Source: JALHOM01 sp964615775 (GTDB taxonomy: Bacteria; Patescibacteriota; Saccharimonadia; Saccharimonadales; 2-12-FULL-41-12). From it: a DNA stretch of 64,000 bases. This document shows, piece after piece, positions 36,504 through 43,173 of the stretch; positions within the stretch are counted from its first letter, which is position 1, and every line of letters starts with the position of its first letter. Below the pieces are notes generated by a model, which worked only from the letters and a program-made list of their open reading frames with translations, was not told the DNA's origin and ran no database searches. Both the position numbers and the translations under genes were made by a program. Where the stretch lies: assembly GCA_964615775.1 (NCBI GenBank), contig CAZTQB010000003.1, positions 1-64,000 on the forward strand, written 5' to 3'.

Positions 36504-36767
36504 ATGGATTATTTAGTAATCGATGTTCGCTCATCAAATGAATATGCTACTGGGCATGTAGATAGTGCTATAAATGTACCTTTAGAGAAGATAGCTGACT
36601 ATAAATTAGATAACAAAGATCAACTGATTGTAGTTTATTGTGCTAGTGGAGCTAGGTCGGCTATGGCCAAGAAAATTCTTGAAGCAAAAGGCATAAAAAA
36701 GGTAGTCAACGGTGTAAATGCCGAACAAACTAGACACTTACTTAAGGATGGCCCAGAGAATTTGTAG
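36504..36767 (+). CDS. Single-domain rhodanese-like sulfurtransferase
   Basis: An 87-residue rhodanese fold: LVIDVRSSNEYATGHVDSAI and the active-site loop VVYCASGARSAMA with Cys46. It probably carries persulfide sulfur. TATACT (36492-36497) lies 6 nt before the ATG with no Shine-Dalgarno, so the mRNA is leaderless. The last 26 bp overlap the convergent glycosidase gene. Confidence 0.88.
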   Translation: MDYLVIDVRSSNEYATGHVDSAINVPLEKIADYKLDNKDQLIVVYCASGARSAMAKKILEAKGIKKVVNGVNAEQTRHLLKDGPENL

Positions 36768-37659
36768 CTTGCAGGCTCTGTTTAACGGCTTGCCAAACTG
36801 ACGGCCGGCGTTTTTTGACTTTGAGCCAGTACCACCACTCTAGTCCCCAGAGGTCGATTGGTGTTAAGTCGGTATTGATGGCGTACTGGATTGTTTCTTT
36901 GATAATCTGGGCATTCATGAACTCTAGCTGAGAGTCCACTGGACAGTCACGAATCGCGACGTTAAGCCATGGTTCGGCTTGCAGCTCGTGTATAAAAACT
37001 GGACGATTTTTGAAGGTGCTAATGATAGCAGCTCGACCTTTGTAAAAAGCTGGCGGTCGCTTAGAGTAGTGATAGTTACCGTCTAAATCAGAGGTGATGC
37101 GGTACAGTGACTGGGCGTAGATGTCAGGCTTGGGGCGTTTGAGTGGGAACCCCCAAGAGTCTGATAGCGACATAATCACGGGGTGGTATGGATCGAGATT
37201 TTTTATAAGGTCATACTCTTTTTGCAGACGTATAGGGTCATAATTTTGGTCAACACAATGACCAAAAGTTTTAAGTAGAGCTTCGTTTTCGAGTTGCCAA
37301 GACTCTAGGGCTGGGTGGTTTTTATAGCGTTCGACTACTGTTTTGATGAATTCCAATAAGTGAATCTGCCATTGCTCGTCAGGCAGAATAACTGCCCAGT
37401 CAGGTATATGACATTCTGGCCAGCGTGGTTGACGTTTACCAACGCAGAGCGACACTTTTCCGCCGTACTCAGCCACCATATCGAGTTGCCAGTCTAGCTC
37501 ATGAAAATCATAGTGACTTTGAACAGCCTCGTGAATATTCCAATAACTCATTAGTCTAAACCGGCGAAAGCCAAGGTCTTGTAGGGCAGCACGCAAACAC
37601 TTCTTCTTATCAATCTCTAGTTCGCTAGATCGGTGCAGAGAAAAACTGACTCCTAACAT
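36742..37659 (-). CDS. TIM-barrel glycoside hydrolase (clan GH-A-like)
   Basis: A 305-residue protein with a (beta/alpha)8 pattern. The putative acid/base is Glu126 in WQLENEALL (conserved Asn-Glu of clan GH-A), and the putative nucleophile is Glu225 or Glu229 in FIHELQAEPW. There is no signal peptide, so it appears cytosolic or exported by another route. The substrate is unknown. Members of this look are often annotated cellulase/GH5-like. A -10-like TATTAT sits 3-9 nt before the start on the minus strand. Confidence 0.75.
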   Translation of the reverse strand: MLGVSFSLHRSSELEIDKKKCLRAALQDLGFRRFRLMSYWNIHEAVQSHYDFHELDWQLDMVAEYGGKVSLCVGKRQPRWPECHIPDWAVILPDEQWQIHLLEFIKTVVERYKNHPALESWQLENEALLKTFGHCVDQNYDPIRLQKEYDLIKNLDPYHPVIMSLSDSWGFPLKRPKPDIYAQSLYRITSDLDGNYHYSKRPPAFYKGRAAIISTFKNRPVFIHELQAEPWLNVAIRDCPVDSQLEFMNAQIIKETIQYAINTDLTPIDLWGLEWWYWLKVKKRRPSVWQAVKQSLQATNSLGHP

Positions 37660-37725
37660 CTAATAATATATTTTATACCATCTTTCAAAAATGGTATAAT
37701 TAGCTTGTTAATTAAGGAGGGGAAA

Positions 37726-38913
37726 GTGTTTAAGAAAAAAGTATTAATCACGCTTGGAGTGGTGCTGGCATTTGGTTTGCTTGGTGTTGGTGCGGCACAG
37801 GCTCAGGAATTTCGTTCGGGCGATAATCTGAGCGTTGGCAAAACAGAAAAAATTGATCGTACATTATTTATTGCCGGTAATCAGATTAGTATTGATACTG
37901 ATGTCGACGGTGATGTCTTCTGTGCTGGCCAAAAGATAACGATTAATGGAGCAGTTAAAGGTGATGTTTTCTGTGCTGGCCAGGATATAAAAATTAATGG
38001 GCCGGTTAGTGGTGGAGTACGCTTGGCTGGCCAAAATGTAGAAGTTAACTCACTAGTTGAAGGTAGTGTTAGTGTGGCTTCTAGTACTTTTGATGTAGGT
38101 ATAAATGGTAAGATTGGTAAAGATATAACTATTGCTGGCGATACAGCCAATATTAACGGAACAGTTGGTAGGGATCTAGCTTTTTCTGGTAATAGACTAA
38201 ATGTAAATAAAGAAGTTGGTCGTAACATAAAGGCTTCAAGCCAAAACATTGCTCTCGGTAGTTCAGCAATCGTTGGTGGCAACCTAGAGTACACTTCTGC
38301 CAATGACTACTCAAAGGCTGAAGGAGCTAAAGTAGATGGGTCGGTCCAGAAATATCAGCCCAAAAAATCTGAAGATTCTGGAGCCAAAAGTTTAGCAAAA
38401 TTTATCTTGGGTTTTGTATTGCCGGCATTATTAATCACTTCAATGATTTTAATATTAGTAGCACCGCGAATTTTCTATTCAACCACCAACAATGCCCTGC
38501 CAACGCCTTGGAAGGCTCTTTTGTTTGGTATTGTCGTTAACATTATTTTGCCGATTTTTATAATCTTGTTAGCGATCACTGTTTACGGCATACCACTAGC
38601 TGTTCTGCTACTCGTGGCTTGGGTATTATTAATGATACTTAGTGGACCTGTTACAGCGTTCTATGTTGGTAGGTTAGTTATGCGTCGCACAAATAATGTT
38701 ATATGGATAATGTTAGTTGGTTCGCTCGTTGTAGTTATTGCTTATCTTGTCCCAATGGTTAATTTTTTGATGTTGATGTTTGTCTTATGGGCAGGTGTCG
38801 GTATGGTAGCGATGGAGTTTTATCGACGCATGCCAAAGCCAAGCTACGTGGTTCCTGAGATGCATAGCTCGAAGGTGTTAAAGCCTTCTAAGGCAAAGAC
38901 CATAAAAAAATAG
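37726..38913 (+). CDS. Bactofilin-like beta-helix membrane protein
   Basis: A 395-residue protein. The GTG at 37726 is preceded by AAGGAGGGG and an upstream TATAAT (37695-37700); the open frame reaches TTG 37705, which would place the start inside the Shine-Dalgarno. A signal peptide is followed by about 190 residues of short repeats (DGDVFCAGQKITINGAVKGD) typical of polymer-forming bactofilin/DUF583 beta-helices. Four transmembrane helices (about 225-345) and a basic tail follow. The beta-helix would lie outside the membrane, unlike cytoskeletal bactofilins. It may be a surface scaffold. Confidence 0.8.
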   Translation: MFKKKVLITLGVVLAFGLLGVGAAQAQEFRSGDNLSVGKTEKIDRTLFIAGNQISIDTDVDGDVFCAGQKITINGAVKGDVFCAGQDIKINGPVSGGVRLAGQNVEVNSLVEGSVSVASSTFDVGINGKIGKDITIAGDTANINGTVGRDLAFSGNRLNVNKEVGRNIKASSQNIALGSSAIVGGNLEYTSANDYSKAEGAKVDGSVQKYQPKKSEDSGAKSLAKFILGFVLPALLITSMILILVAPRIFYSTTNNALPTPWKALLFGIVVNIILPIFIILLAITVYGIPLAVLLLVAWVLLMILSGPVTAFYVGRLVMRRTNNVIWIMLVGSLVVVIAYLVPMVNFLMLMFVLWAGVGMVAMEFYRRMPKPSYVVPEMHSSKVLKPSKAKTIKK

Positions 38914-38955
38914 TAATGATATAATTAATACATAACAAACTTTAAGGAGGGTTCA

Positions 38956-39528
38956 ATGATTGATAGAATTATAAAAGAAGCATCAGATGCAGTTGTGTCT
39001 GCGGTAAATGGGGTTGACGATATTTTAGACGCTGTTACAGATACGGTTAAAGACCAAGTGATTGGCGTGATAAAAGACGGTAGTGAGATTGTTGGGAGTG
39101 GTGTAGATGCCATTGCTTCTGTTGCCAGTGGAGCCGTTAAAGGAGCGGGCAGTGTAGGTGGCTCTGTGGTTGATACAGCTTCGTCAACTGTTAGTGGTGT
39201 TGTCAAAGGCGTGAGTGAAGTTGGTGGTGACGTGATTGAAGCTGTCAGCGGCGGGACTCAAGGAGTAGTTAAAGGTGTTAGTGACACTGGTGGTGATGTA
39301 GGCAAAGCAGCTGTTGGAGCAGTTGAAGGTGCAATTAAGGCTGCTGGTGATGTTGGTGCAGACACCGCAGAAGCTGCCAAATCAGCTGTTGGCGGAGCCT
39401 TAAGGGCTGCTACTGATGTTGGTGGTGATGCTGTTGGTGTAGTTCGTGATGCACTATTGTCGGCAGCATCTTTGCCTCGCGACGTTATCGAGGCAGCTAT
39501 CAGAGGCTCAGAAGACAAAAAAGACTAG
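38956..39528 (+). CDS. Gly/Val/Ala/Asp repeat protein
   Basis: A 190-residue soluble protein built of imperfect 14-18-residue repeats (GVVKGVSEVGGDVIEAVSGG; AIKAAGDVGADTAEAAKSAV). These would make amphipathic helices separated by Gly-Gly-Asp turns, reminiscent of LEA or apolipoprotein-like stress proteins. It starts like a coiled segment (IDRIIKEASDAVVSAVNGVD). A strong Shine-Dalgarno (AAGGAGG) and a TATAAT upstream suggest high expression, and a good terminator follows. It has no signal peptide. The function is unknown. Confidence 0.7.
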   Translation: MIDRIIKEASDAVVSAVNGVDDILDAVTDTVKDQVIGVIKDGSEIVGSGVDAIASVASGAVKGAGSVGGSVVDTASSTVSGVVKGVSEVGGDVIEAVSGGTQGVVKGVSDTGGDVGKAAVGAVEGAIKAAGDVGADTAEAAKSAVGGALRAATDVGGDAVGVVRDALLSAASLPRDVIEAAIRGSEDKKD

Positions 39529-39550
39529 CTTTTTTTAAGACAAATTCTAG

Positions 39551-39595
39551 AGTTAAGACTACTGATGCATTTTAGCACGGGTAGTCTTAACTTAT
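39551..39595 (+). terminator. Strong hairpin terminator after the repeat protein
   Basis: Perfect 12-bp stem AGTTAAGACTAC (39551-39562) / GTAGTCTTAACT (39581-39592), followed by TATTT. Confidence 0.7.
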
Positions 39596-39697
39596 TTCAG
39601 TAAACAATTGCATAGTTTGACAAAAAGCATCTCTGTTTGCTAGAATAGTCAAAGACTAAAACAGGGGTTAAGTAAATTTCTGTCAATTAAATAATAT

Positions 39698-39772
39698 CGC
39701 GGGGTAGAGCAGTGGCAGCTCGTGTGGCTCATAACCACAAGGTCGCAGGTTCGAGTCCTGCCCCCGCTACCA
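39698..39772 (+). tRNA. Initiator tRNA-fMet (CAT)
   Basis: A cloverleaf with encoded CCA. Acceptor CGCGGGG / CCCCGCT has an unpaired first position (C1 opposite T72), the hallmark of bacterial initiator tRNA. The anticodon arm TGTGG/CCACA surrounds CTCATAA. The D-loop GAGCAGTGGCAGCTC and T-arm GCAGGTTCGAGTCCTGC are normal. Only two of the usual three G:C pairs sit next to the anticodon loop. Confidence 0.92.
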
Positions 39773-39780
39773 AGCTAGGA

Positions 39781-39803
39781 ACCGACATAGAAGTCGGTTT
39801 TTT
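39781..39803 (+). terminator. Terminator after tRNA-fMet
   Basis: ACCGAC-ATAGAA-GTCGGT stem-loop followed by TTTTT, 8 nt after the tRNA CCA. Confidence 0.85.
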
Positions 39804-39865
39804 GCTTTTTCTTGGCAGTGAATGCTTTTTCCTCTTGACTTGCCGACTGTTCGGCGTGGTATACT

Positions 39866-39966
39866 TGCATCGGTATCGGAACCCTCGGGGTAGGCCTGCC
39901 AGCCTCTGACCCTCGGGGGTTTTTCCTTTCTGTCCCTTATTCCGTCCTCATGGGCGGTTTTTTTAT
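39866..39966 (+). ncRNA. Candidate GC-rich small RNA
   Basis: A promoter-like TTGACT (39835-39840) and TATACT (39860-39865, 19-bp spacer) precede about 100 nt with marked GC enrichment in an AT-rich gap. GGAACCC can pair with GGGTTTTTCC, and an inner hairpin GGGT-AGGC / GCCT-ACCC forms. A T-run at 39920-39924 follows, and a second terminator CCGTCC-TCAT-GGGCGG plus TTTTTTT ends at 39964. There is no ORF of coding character. It does not match SRP, 6S, tmRNA or RNase P motifs by eye. Confidence 0.5.
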
Positions 39967-40342
39967 GCCATTAGCGTACCATTTTTGGTACGATATTAAT
40001 TTTTGGCTGTACTTAAAATATTTAGCACTAAGTTACCCTACTCTTTCATAAGTGTAGTGCTATGTCTTTTTGTTTGCGTCCGAGGTGTTTGTATGTGATT
40101 GACAAAAACAGTTATAAGGCTCAAACTTGCTTGTTGTTACGGTATTTACCTATTTACTTTTGATGCCGATACCGCTTTTAACTCTATAAATAAGTAAACT
40201 TTAAAATGGTGGAAAAGTTGTTCTATTTTTTGCTTGCAAAAATGATTAAGCTTTATTACACTAGGGGTGTAGTCGTACAAAAACAAAAATAAAATACGAT
40301 TTATATACAATACGTCAAATATCATTTTGCGGTTTTTGATAC
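39967..40342. other. Gene-free AT-rich interval with hairpins
   Basis: It contains CGTACC/GGTACG (39975-39992) and TAGCACTA/TAGTGCTA (40023-40062, 24-nt loop followed by TGTCTTTTTG, possibly a terminator). A minus-strand ORF of 67 codons (40146-40349) lacks a ribosome site and looks like chance. I see no gene here. Confidence 0.5.
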
Positions 40343-40370
40343 TTGACAAATTTCTCTTTTTGTGTATAAT
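40343..40370 (+). promoter_or_regulatory. Near-consensus promoter of the structured RNA/micro-ORF unit
   Basis: TTGACA (40343-40348), a 16-bp spacer and TATAAT (40365-40370): both hexamers are perfect sigma-70 consensus. Confidence 0.85.
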
Positions 40371-40376
40371 AGTAAG

Positions 40377-40645
40377 TGTTAGTCGACTAAAACAAAAATA
40401 TCAACACAATTTCTTTCGCTAGCCAAGTACCTATGATTAGTAGATGGCAACTTTTAGTAGTGATTTTGCGGTTTTCGCTACTAAAAAAATCTCTTTTAGT
40501 CTTCTTAGCTAAAAAAAAGATATCTAACTAGCAATATAAAAAGAAGTTGATAAAACATGAGAAACCTTCTTCGGGGTAGATTGCTGGCATACTTGCCAGA
40601 CTAACGATCTTCCTCGAGGAGCTACTCATGAGGAGAAACAAAAAA
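40377..40645 (+). promoter_or_regulatory. Long structured leader with duplicated ribosome-binding motif
   Basis: About 270 nt from the predicted start point to the ATG. Upstream, TTTTAGTA/TACTAAAA encloses GCG-GTTTT-CGC. Near the ATG, GGGTAG (40574-40579) pairs with CTACTC (40622-40627) around two hairpins: CTGGCA/TGCCAG (40584-40599) and CTTCCTC against GAGGAG (40609-40621). The same GAGGAG occurs again at 40630-40635 as the ribosome-binding site, so CTTCCTC could pair with either copy. This is the layout of a translational switch. No known riboswitch class is recognised. Confidence 0.55.
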
Positions 40646-40732
40646 ATGAAATCAGTTGTGATGTCATACGAGTTCTCCGAGACAGAGAACCCCGCCCTAC
40701 ATAAGGTAGATGCGTTATTAAAGCAAGTCTAA
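40646..40732 (+). CDS. 28-codon micro-ORF behind the structured leader
   Basis: ATG 40646 lies 10 nt after GAGGAG (40630-40635), and an in-frame ATG at 40628 would give 34 residues. The peptide (KSVVMSYEFSETENPALHKV...) is neutral to acidic, polar and has no signal or membrane segment. A terminator overlaps the stop, so this is the only ORF of its transcript. It could be a microprotein, or a leader peptide whose translation matters more than its product. No family is recognised. Confidence 0.55.
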   Translation: MKSVVMSYEFSETENPALHKVDALLKQV

Positions 40733-40744
40733 AAGCTTGTTTTT
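40721..40744 (+). terminator. Terminator overlapping the micro-ORF stop codon
   Basis: AAGCAAG (40721-40727) pairs with CTTGTTT (40736-40742) across an 8-nt loop, followed by TT. It ends the roughly 370-nt unit. Confidence 0.6.
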
Positions 40745-40760
40745 AGTAAAAAAGTCTAAA

Positions 40761-41834
40761 TTAATAAGTCCTTTGAGTTTTAAAAGGGCTTATTTTTTGT
40801 TTGTTAATACAATCAATAATTTGCTGATTATATTTGGGTGTTTTGAAGTGAAGACAGATCTCGGCAGTGCCAAGGCTTACGCCAACTTTGACGAAATTAT
40901 GGCTACCAAGTAGAGCCTCTTTTTCGTTTAGCAGGACTTTTGCGTGGATATAATTATTGTTTTTTGCTAGTTCGTTAGCAAAAAGTTTTTTTGGCAAGCG
41001 TAGTTGTTCAAATTTTTTTACAAAAAAGTGCAGAATATTCATGGGTGAGGAATGTTTGGCAGGAGAGTTATAAAGTAATTTTACATCTACGTTTTTGTTT
41101 GTGGCATTTTTGAGTAAGTTGGAGGTTGGGCCGGCTGGAAAGAATTGACAGGTCATAAAAATACTTTTTTGAGCCGAGTTTATGAGTTTTTGAGTAGTTT
41201 CGTAGATAATCGATCGATTCTTCTGACCGGCATCTAGCAGCAAATCTAGTTGGTCGTTAATTTTTATTACCTTGTCTCTACCAATTACTTTTGTCATGTT
41301 GGGATTTTGCTGAGTCTGGGTAGCTAAGTCTCGCATAATCTTAGCTAATTTTTTGTTAGTAATTTTGGCCATAATATCGATATCGTAGGTGCTGGATAAA
41401 TTACAGCCACCAATGTAAGCGGTGTCGTTGATTATACAGTACTTGATGTGTGAGCGACCAGCAATCGAGCTAGAAAACTTTCGTTTTGGGACGTTAGTTT
41501 GGCTCAAGTTTATGCCAGCGGATTTTAACTCTTTTAGTAGTAAGCCAAGCTTACTCCAGAGTCCTTTAGGTTTGGCGGGCATTTTGGTATTAAAAAATAA
41601 TGGACCTGGTATGACTTTGTGATATGAAATGAAGTTATAGGCGTCGTAAGCTAGGTAAACATCTGTCCCGTTTTTGCTAGCTAATTTTAGAGTCTCTGAT
41701 AAAGTTGTCATTCGATTACCGGCATCGATGTTCATGGTGGCTAGAGCTACAAAATCTTTGCTATGGCACCGGGCAATATGATTAGTTATTTCGCTAAAAT
41801 ATTCTTGTTTGGATAAAAATTCGATAGTGTTCAA
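40761..41834 (-). CDS. Phospholipase D-like protein with altered HKD motifs
   Basis: A 357-residue protein with two PLD-type half sites: SHIKYCIINDTAYIGGCNLS (His129, Lys131) and YIHAKVLLNEKEALLGSHNF (His297, Lys299). The catalytic His and Lys are present in both, but the motif Asp is Asn136 and Glu304. It has the length of compact cardiolipin-synthase-like or nuclease-like PLD proteins but no membrane helix. It may act in lipid or nucleic-acid phosphodiester chemistry. It starts 8 bp after tRNA-Met on the same strand and may share its transcript. Confidence 0.8.
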   Translation of the reverse strand: MNTIEFLSKQEYFSEITNHIARCHSKDFVALATMNIDAGNRMTTLSETLKLASKNGTDVYLAYDAYNFISYHKVIPGPLFFNTKMPAKPKGLWSKLGLLLKELKSAGINLSQTNVPKRKFSSSIAGRSHIKYCIINDTAYIGGCNLSSTYDIDIMAKITNKKLAKIMRDLATQTQQNPNMTKVIGRDKVIKINDQLDLLLDAGQKNRSIIYETTQKLINSAQKSIFMTCQFFPAGPTSNLLKNATNKNVDVKLLYNSPAKHSSPMNILHFFVKKFEQLRLPKKLFANELAKNNNYIHAKVLLNEKEALLGSHNFVKVGVSLGTAEICLHFKTPKYNQQIIDCINKQKISPFKTQRTY

Positions 41835-41841
41835 AATAAAA

Positions 41842-41918
41842 TGGTAGCAGCGACTGGATTTGAACCAGTGACCCCAGGCTTATGAGTCCTGTGCTCTAAC
41901 CAACTGAGCTACGCTGCC
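41842..41918 (-). tRNA. Elongator tRNA-Met (CAT)
   Basis: A minus-strand cloverleaf with encoded CCA. Acceptor GGCAGCG/CGCTGCT (first pair G-T), D-arm AGCTCAGTTGGTTAGAGC and T-arm CTGGTTCAAATCCAG. The anticodon loop is CTCATAA on a CAGG/CCTG stem with an A-G mismatch at its base. The body is close to E. coli elongator tRNA-Met (GTAGCTCAGTTGGTTAGAGCAC). Confidence 0.88.
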
Positions 41919-41973
41919 ACGGTGTACTTTATGATATCACTATGTTTAATTTGTTAATAAAGCAAGACTAAAG

Positions 41974-42026
41974 CAGTTGGTTAGAGTGTGTGCTATTAAT
42001 AATTTTTCCAACTAAGCTACGCTGCT
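41974..42026. repeat. tRNA-Met-derived remnants in inverted arrangement
   Basis: CAGTTGGTTAGAG (41974-41986, plus) equals the tRNA-Met D-arm. On the minus strand AGCAGCGTAGCTTAGTTGG (42026-42008) matches the tRNA 5' end at 17 of 19 positions. Neither can form a full tRNA. They look like debris of a duplicated tRNA gene. Confidence 0.6.
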
Positions 42027-42062
42027 ATTTTAACTCATAATATCACTAAACTAAACTGTTAT

Positions 42063-42605
42063 CTAGATGAATTTAGTAAGCTCAGCATTCTTAAACGGTG
42101 AGCCACGCTTTTTTAGTGACTGGTTTTTGATACGTCTGTGTAGGGCTCGGCCAAAGGCTCCGTGACCGACCACCAAAATTGTCTGAGCGTCCAAACTACA
42201 CAAATATTCATAAAATTCATTAGCACGTTTTTGTAAGTCTTTTAGCTTTTCGACGTCTTTGTACGAGTCGATTGCCGACTCGTCAATTGCATATTTGGTT
42301 TTGGCAACTAATCTTTTGTTGCCCTCTAGTTCTCCAAAATCTCTTTCTATTGATTCTGGTCGGATGATGATTTTTTTGGCATCATACTCTATTTCTTTGC
42401 CAAAAATTTCGGCTGTTTGCTTGGCTCTAGATAGATTTGAGGAGATAATCAAGTCAAACTTTAGACCTTTTTGCTGTGCTAAATATCCAGCTGTCCTAGC
42501 CTGCTCTTTACCTTTATCTGTAAGTGGCGTATCGCTAGAACCAGCCCAGGTCCTGGCTTTATTAAACTCACTTTCTCCATGTCTAATAAAATACAAATGT
42601 TTCAT
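42063..42605 (-). CDS. Histidine phosphatase (phosphoglycerate mutase-like)
   Basis: A 180-residue protein with the phosphohistidine motif YFIRHGESEFN (His9), ISSNLSRAKQTAEIFG, and the late VVGHGAFGRALHR. It is a small broad-specificity phosphatase or mutase of the GpmB/CobC branch; the substrate is not clear. It overlaps the upstream NTP pyrophosphatase gene by 4 bp, forming a nucleotide-housekeeping operon. Confidence 0.88.
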   Translation of the reverse strand: MKHLYFIRHGESEFNKARTWAGSSDTPLTDKGKEQARTAGYLAQQKGLKFDLIISSNLSRAKQTAEIFGKEIEYDAKKIIIRPESIERDFGELEGNKRLVAKTKYAIDESAIDSYKDVEKLKDLQKRANEFYEYLCSLDAQTILVVGHGAFGRALHRRIKNQSLKKRGSPFKNAELTKFI

Positions 42606-43156
42606 ATTTTTTTATACCAATCTAGAAAATCGTCCCAAAGCTTCCGGCCAGCACAATATTTGTCCAGATCTTTTTTTAAAAGCTCGTTTAGCGGAGTTTT
42701 GTCGTCTACAAAACTAGTGACCTGGAGTATCGGGGTACCTGGTCGAGACGATGCTTGGTCGATGAATTTTCGCTCATGGGTTTCTTCAAAAATAGTAATC
42801 AAGCCATTTTTATTGATGTATGCTAGTCTTGCAGTAAGATAAATTGTTTTATCTTGATAGTTCTTCATAATTTTTAGCCAGTCGCTAGCAGTAAACCAGT
42901 GGTTCATCGACTTCATATACGGTCCCGGAAAGCCATTGAGAGCAGGTATAGACCAGCAATCGTCGCTTACTAAGAGTGGCTTGTTGATTTTATCAAAAAC
43001 GCTCTTAGCCTTATGTTTAATAATCTCTATAGGGTCTTCGGACTGCACCTCATCTACTTGATTGTCGATTTGTTCTAGTTCGACACCGTGTTTTTGGCAG
43101 GCGAGCTTGGCAAACTTAAGTTTGTCTGGGTTGGATGTACAGAAAATTAAACTCAT
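42602..43156 (-). CDS. HAM1/RdgB-like non-canonical purine NTP pyrophosphatase
   Basis: A 184-residue protein with the family start LIFCTSNPDKLKFAK, then EVQSEDPIEIIKHKA, the acidic LLVSDDCWSIPALNGFPGPY and a Ham1-like LDKYCAGRK. It removes ITP/XTP/dITP. An upstream ATG at 43195 is in frame, but a minus-strand TATAAT (43171-43166) lies 9 nt before ATG 43156, and the family motif begins there. I therefore choose 43156. It is divergent from tilS with overlapping promoters. Confidence 0.85.
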   Translation of the reverse strand: MSLIFCTSNPDKLKFAKLACQKHGVELEQIDNQVDEVQSEDPIEIIKHKAKSVFDKINKPLLVSDDCWSIPALNGFPGPYMKSMNHWFTASDWLKIMKNYQDKTIYLTARLAYINKNGLITIFEETHERKFIDQASSRPGTPILQVTSFVDDKTPLNELLKKDLDKYCAGRKLWDDFLDWYKKI

Positions 43157-43161
43157 ACTGT

Positions 43162-43171
43162 TAAAATTATA
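43162..43171. promoter_or_regulatory. Overlapping divergent -10 boxes (tilS / HAM1-like)
   Basis: TAAAAT (43162-43167, plus) ends 6 nt before the tilS ATG. TATAAT (43171-43166, minus) ends 9 nt before the HAM1-like ATG. The two hexamers overlap, so the promoters should exclude each other. Confidence 0.55.
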
Positions 43172-43173
43172 AG

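Noticed and set aside
39866..39966. SRP (4.5S) RNA
   Set aside because: The GGAA tetraloop and AGCAGCC element are missing on both strands.
40023..40062. TAGCACTA...TAGTGCTA inverted repeat as a CIRCE site
   Set aside because: The loop is 24 nt rather than 9 and no chaperone gene follows; more likely a hairpin or terminator.
40146..40349. 67-codon minus-strand ORF in the RNA-rich gap
   Set aside because: No ribosome-binding site, AT-rich composition and it overlaps the consensus plus-strand promoter region.
40377..40744. tmRNA or RNase P RNA identity for the 370-nt unit
   Set aside because: No tRNA-like ends, no tag peptide ending in ALAA, and no GAAAGTCC/ACAGAAA pair of RNase P.
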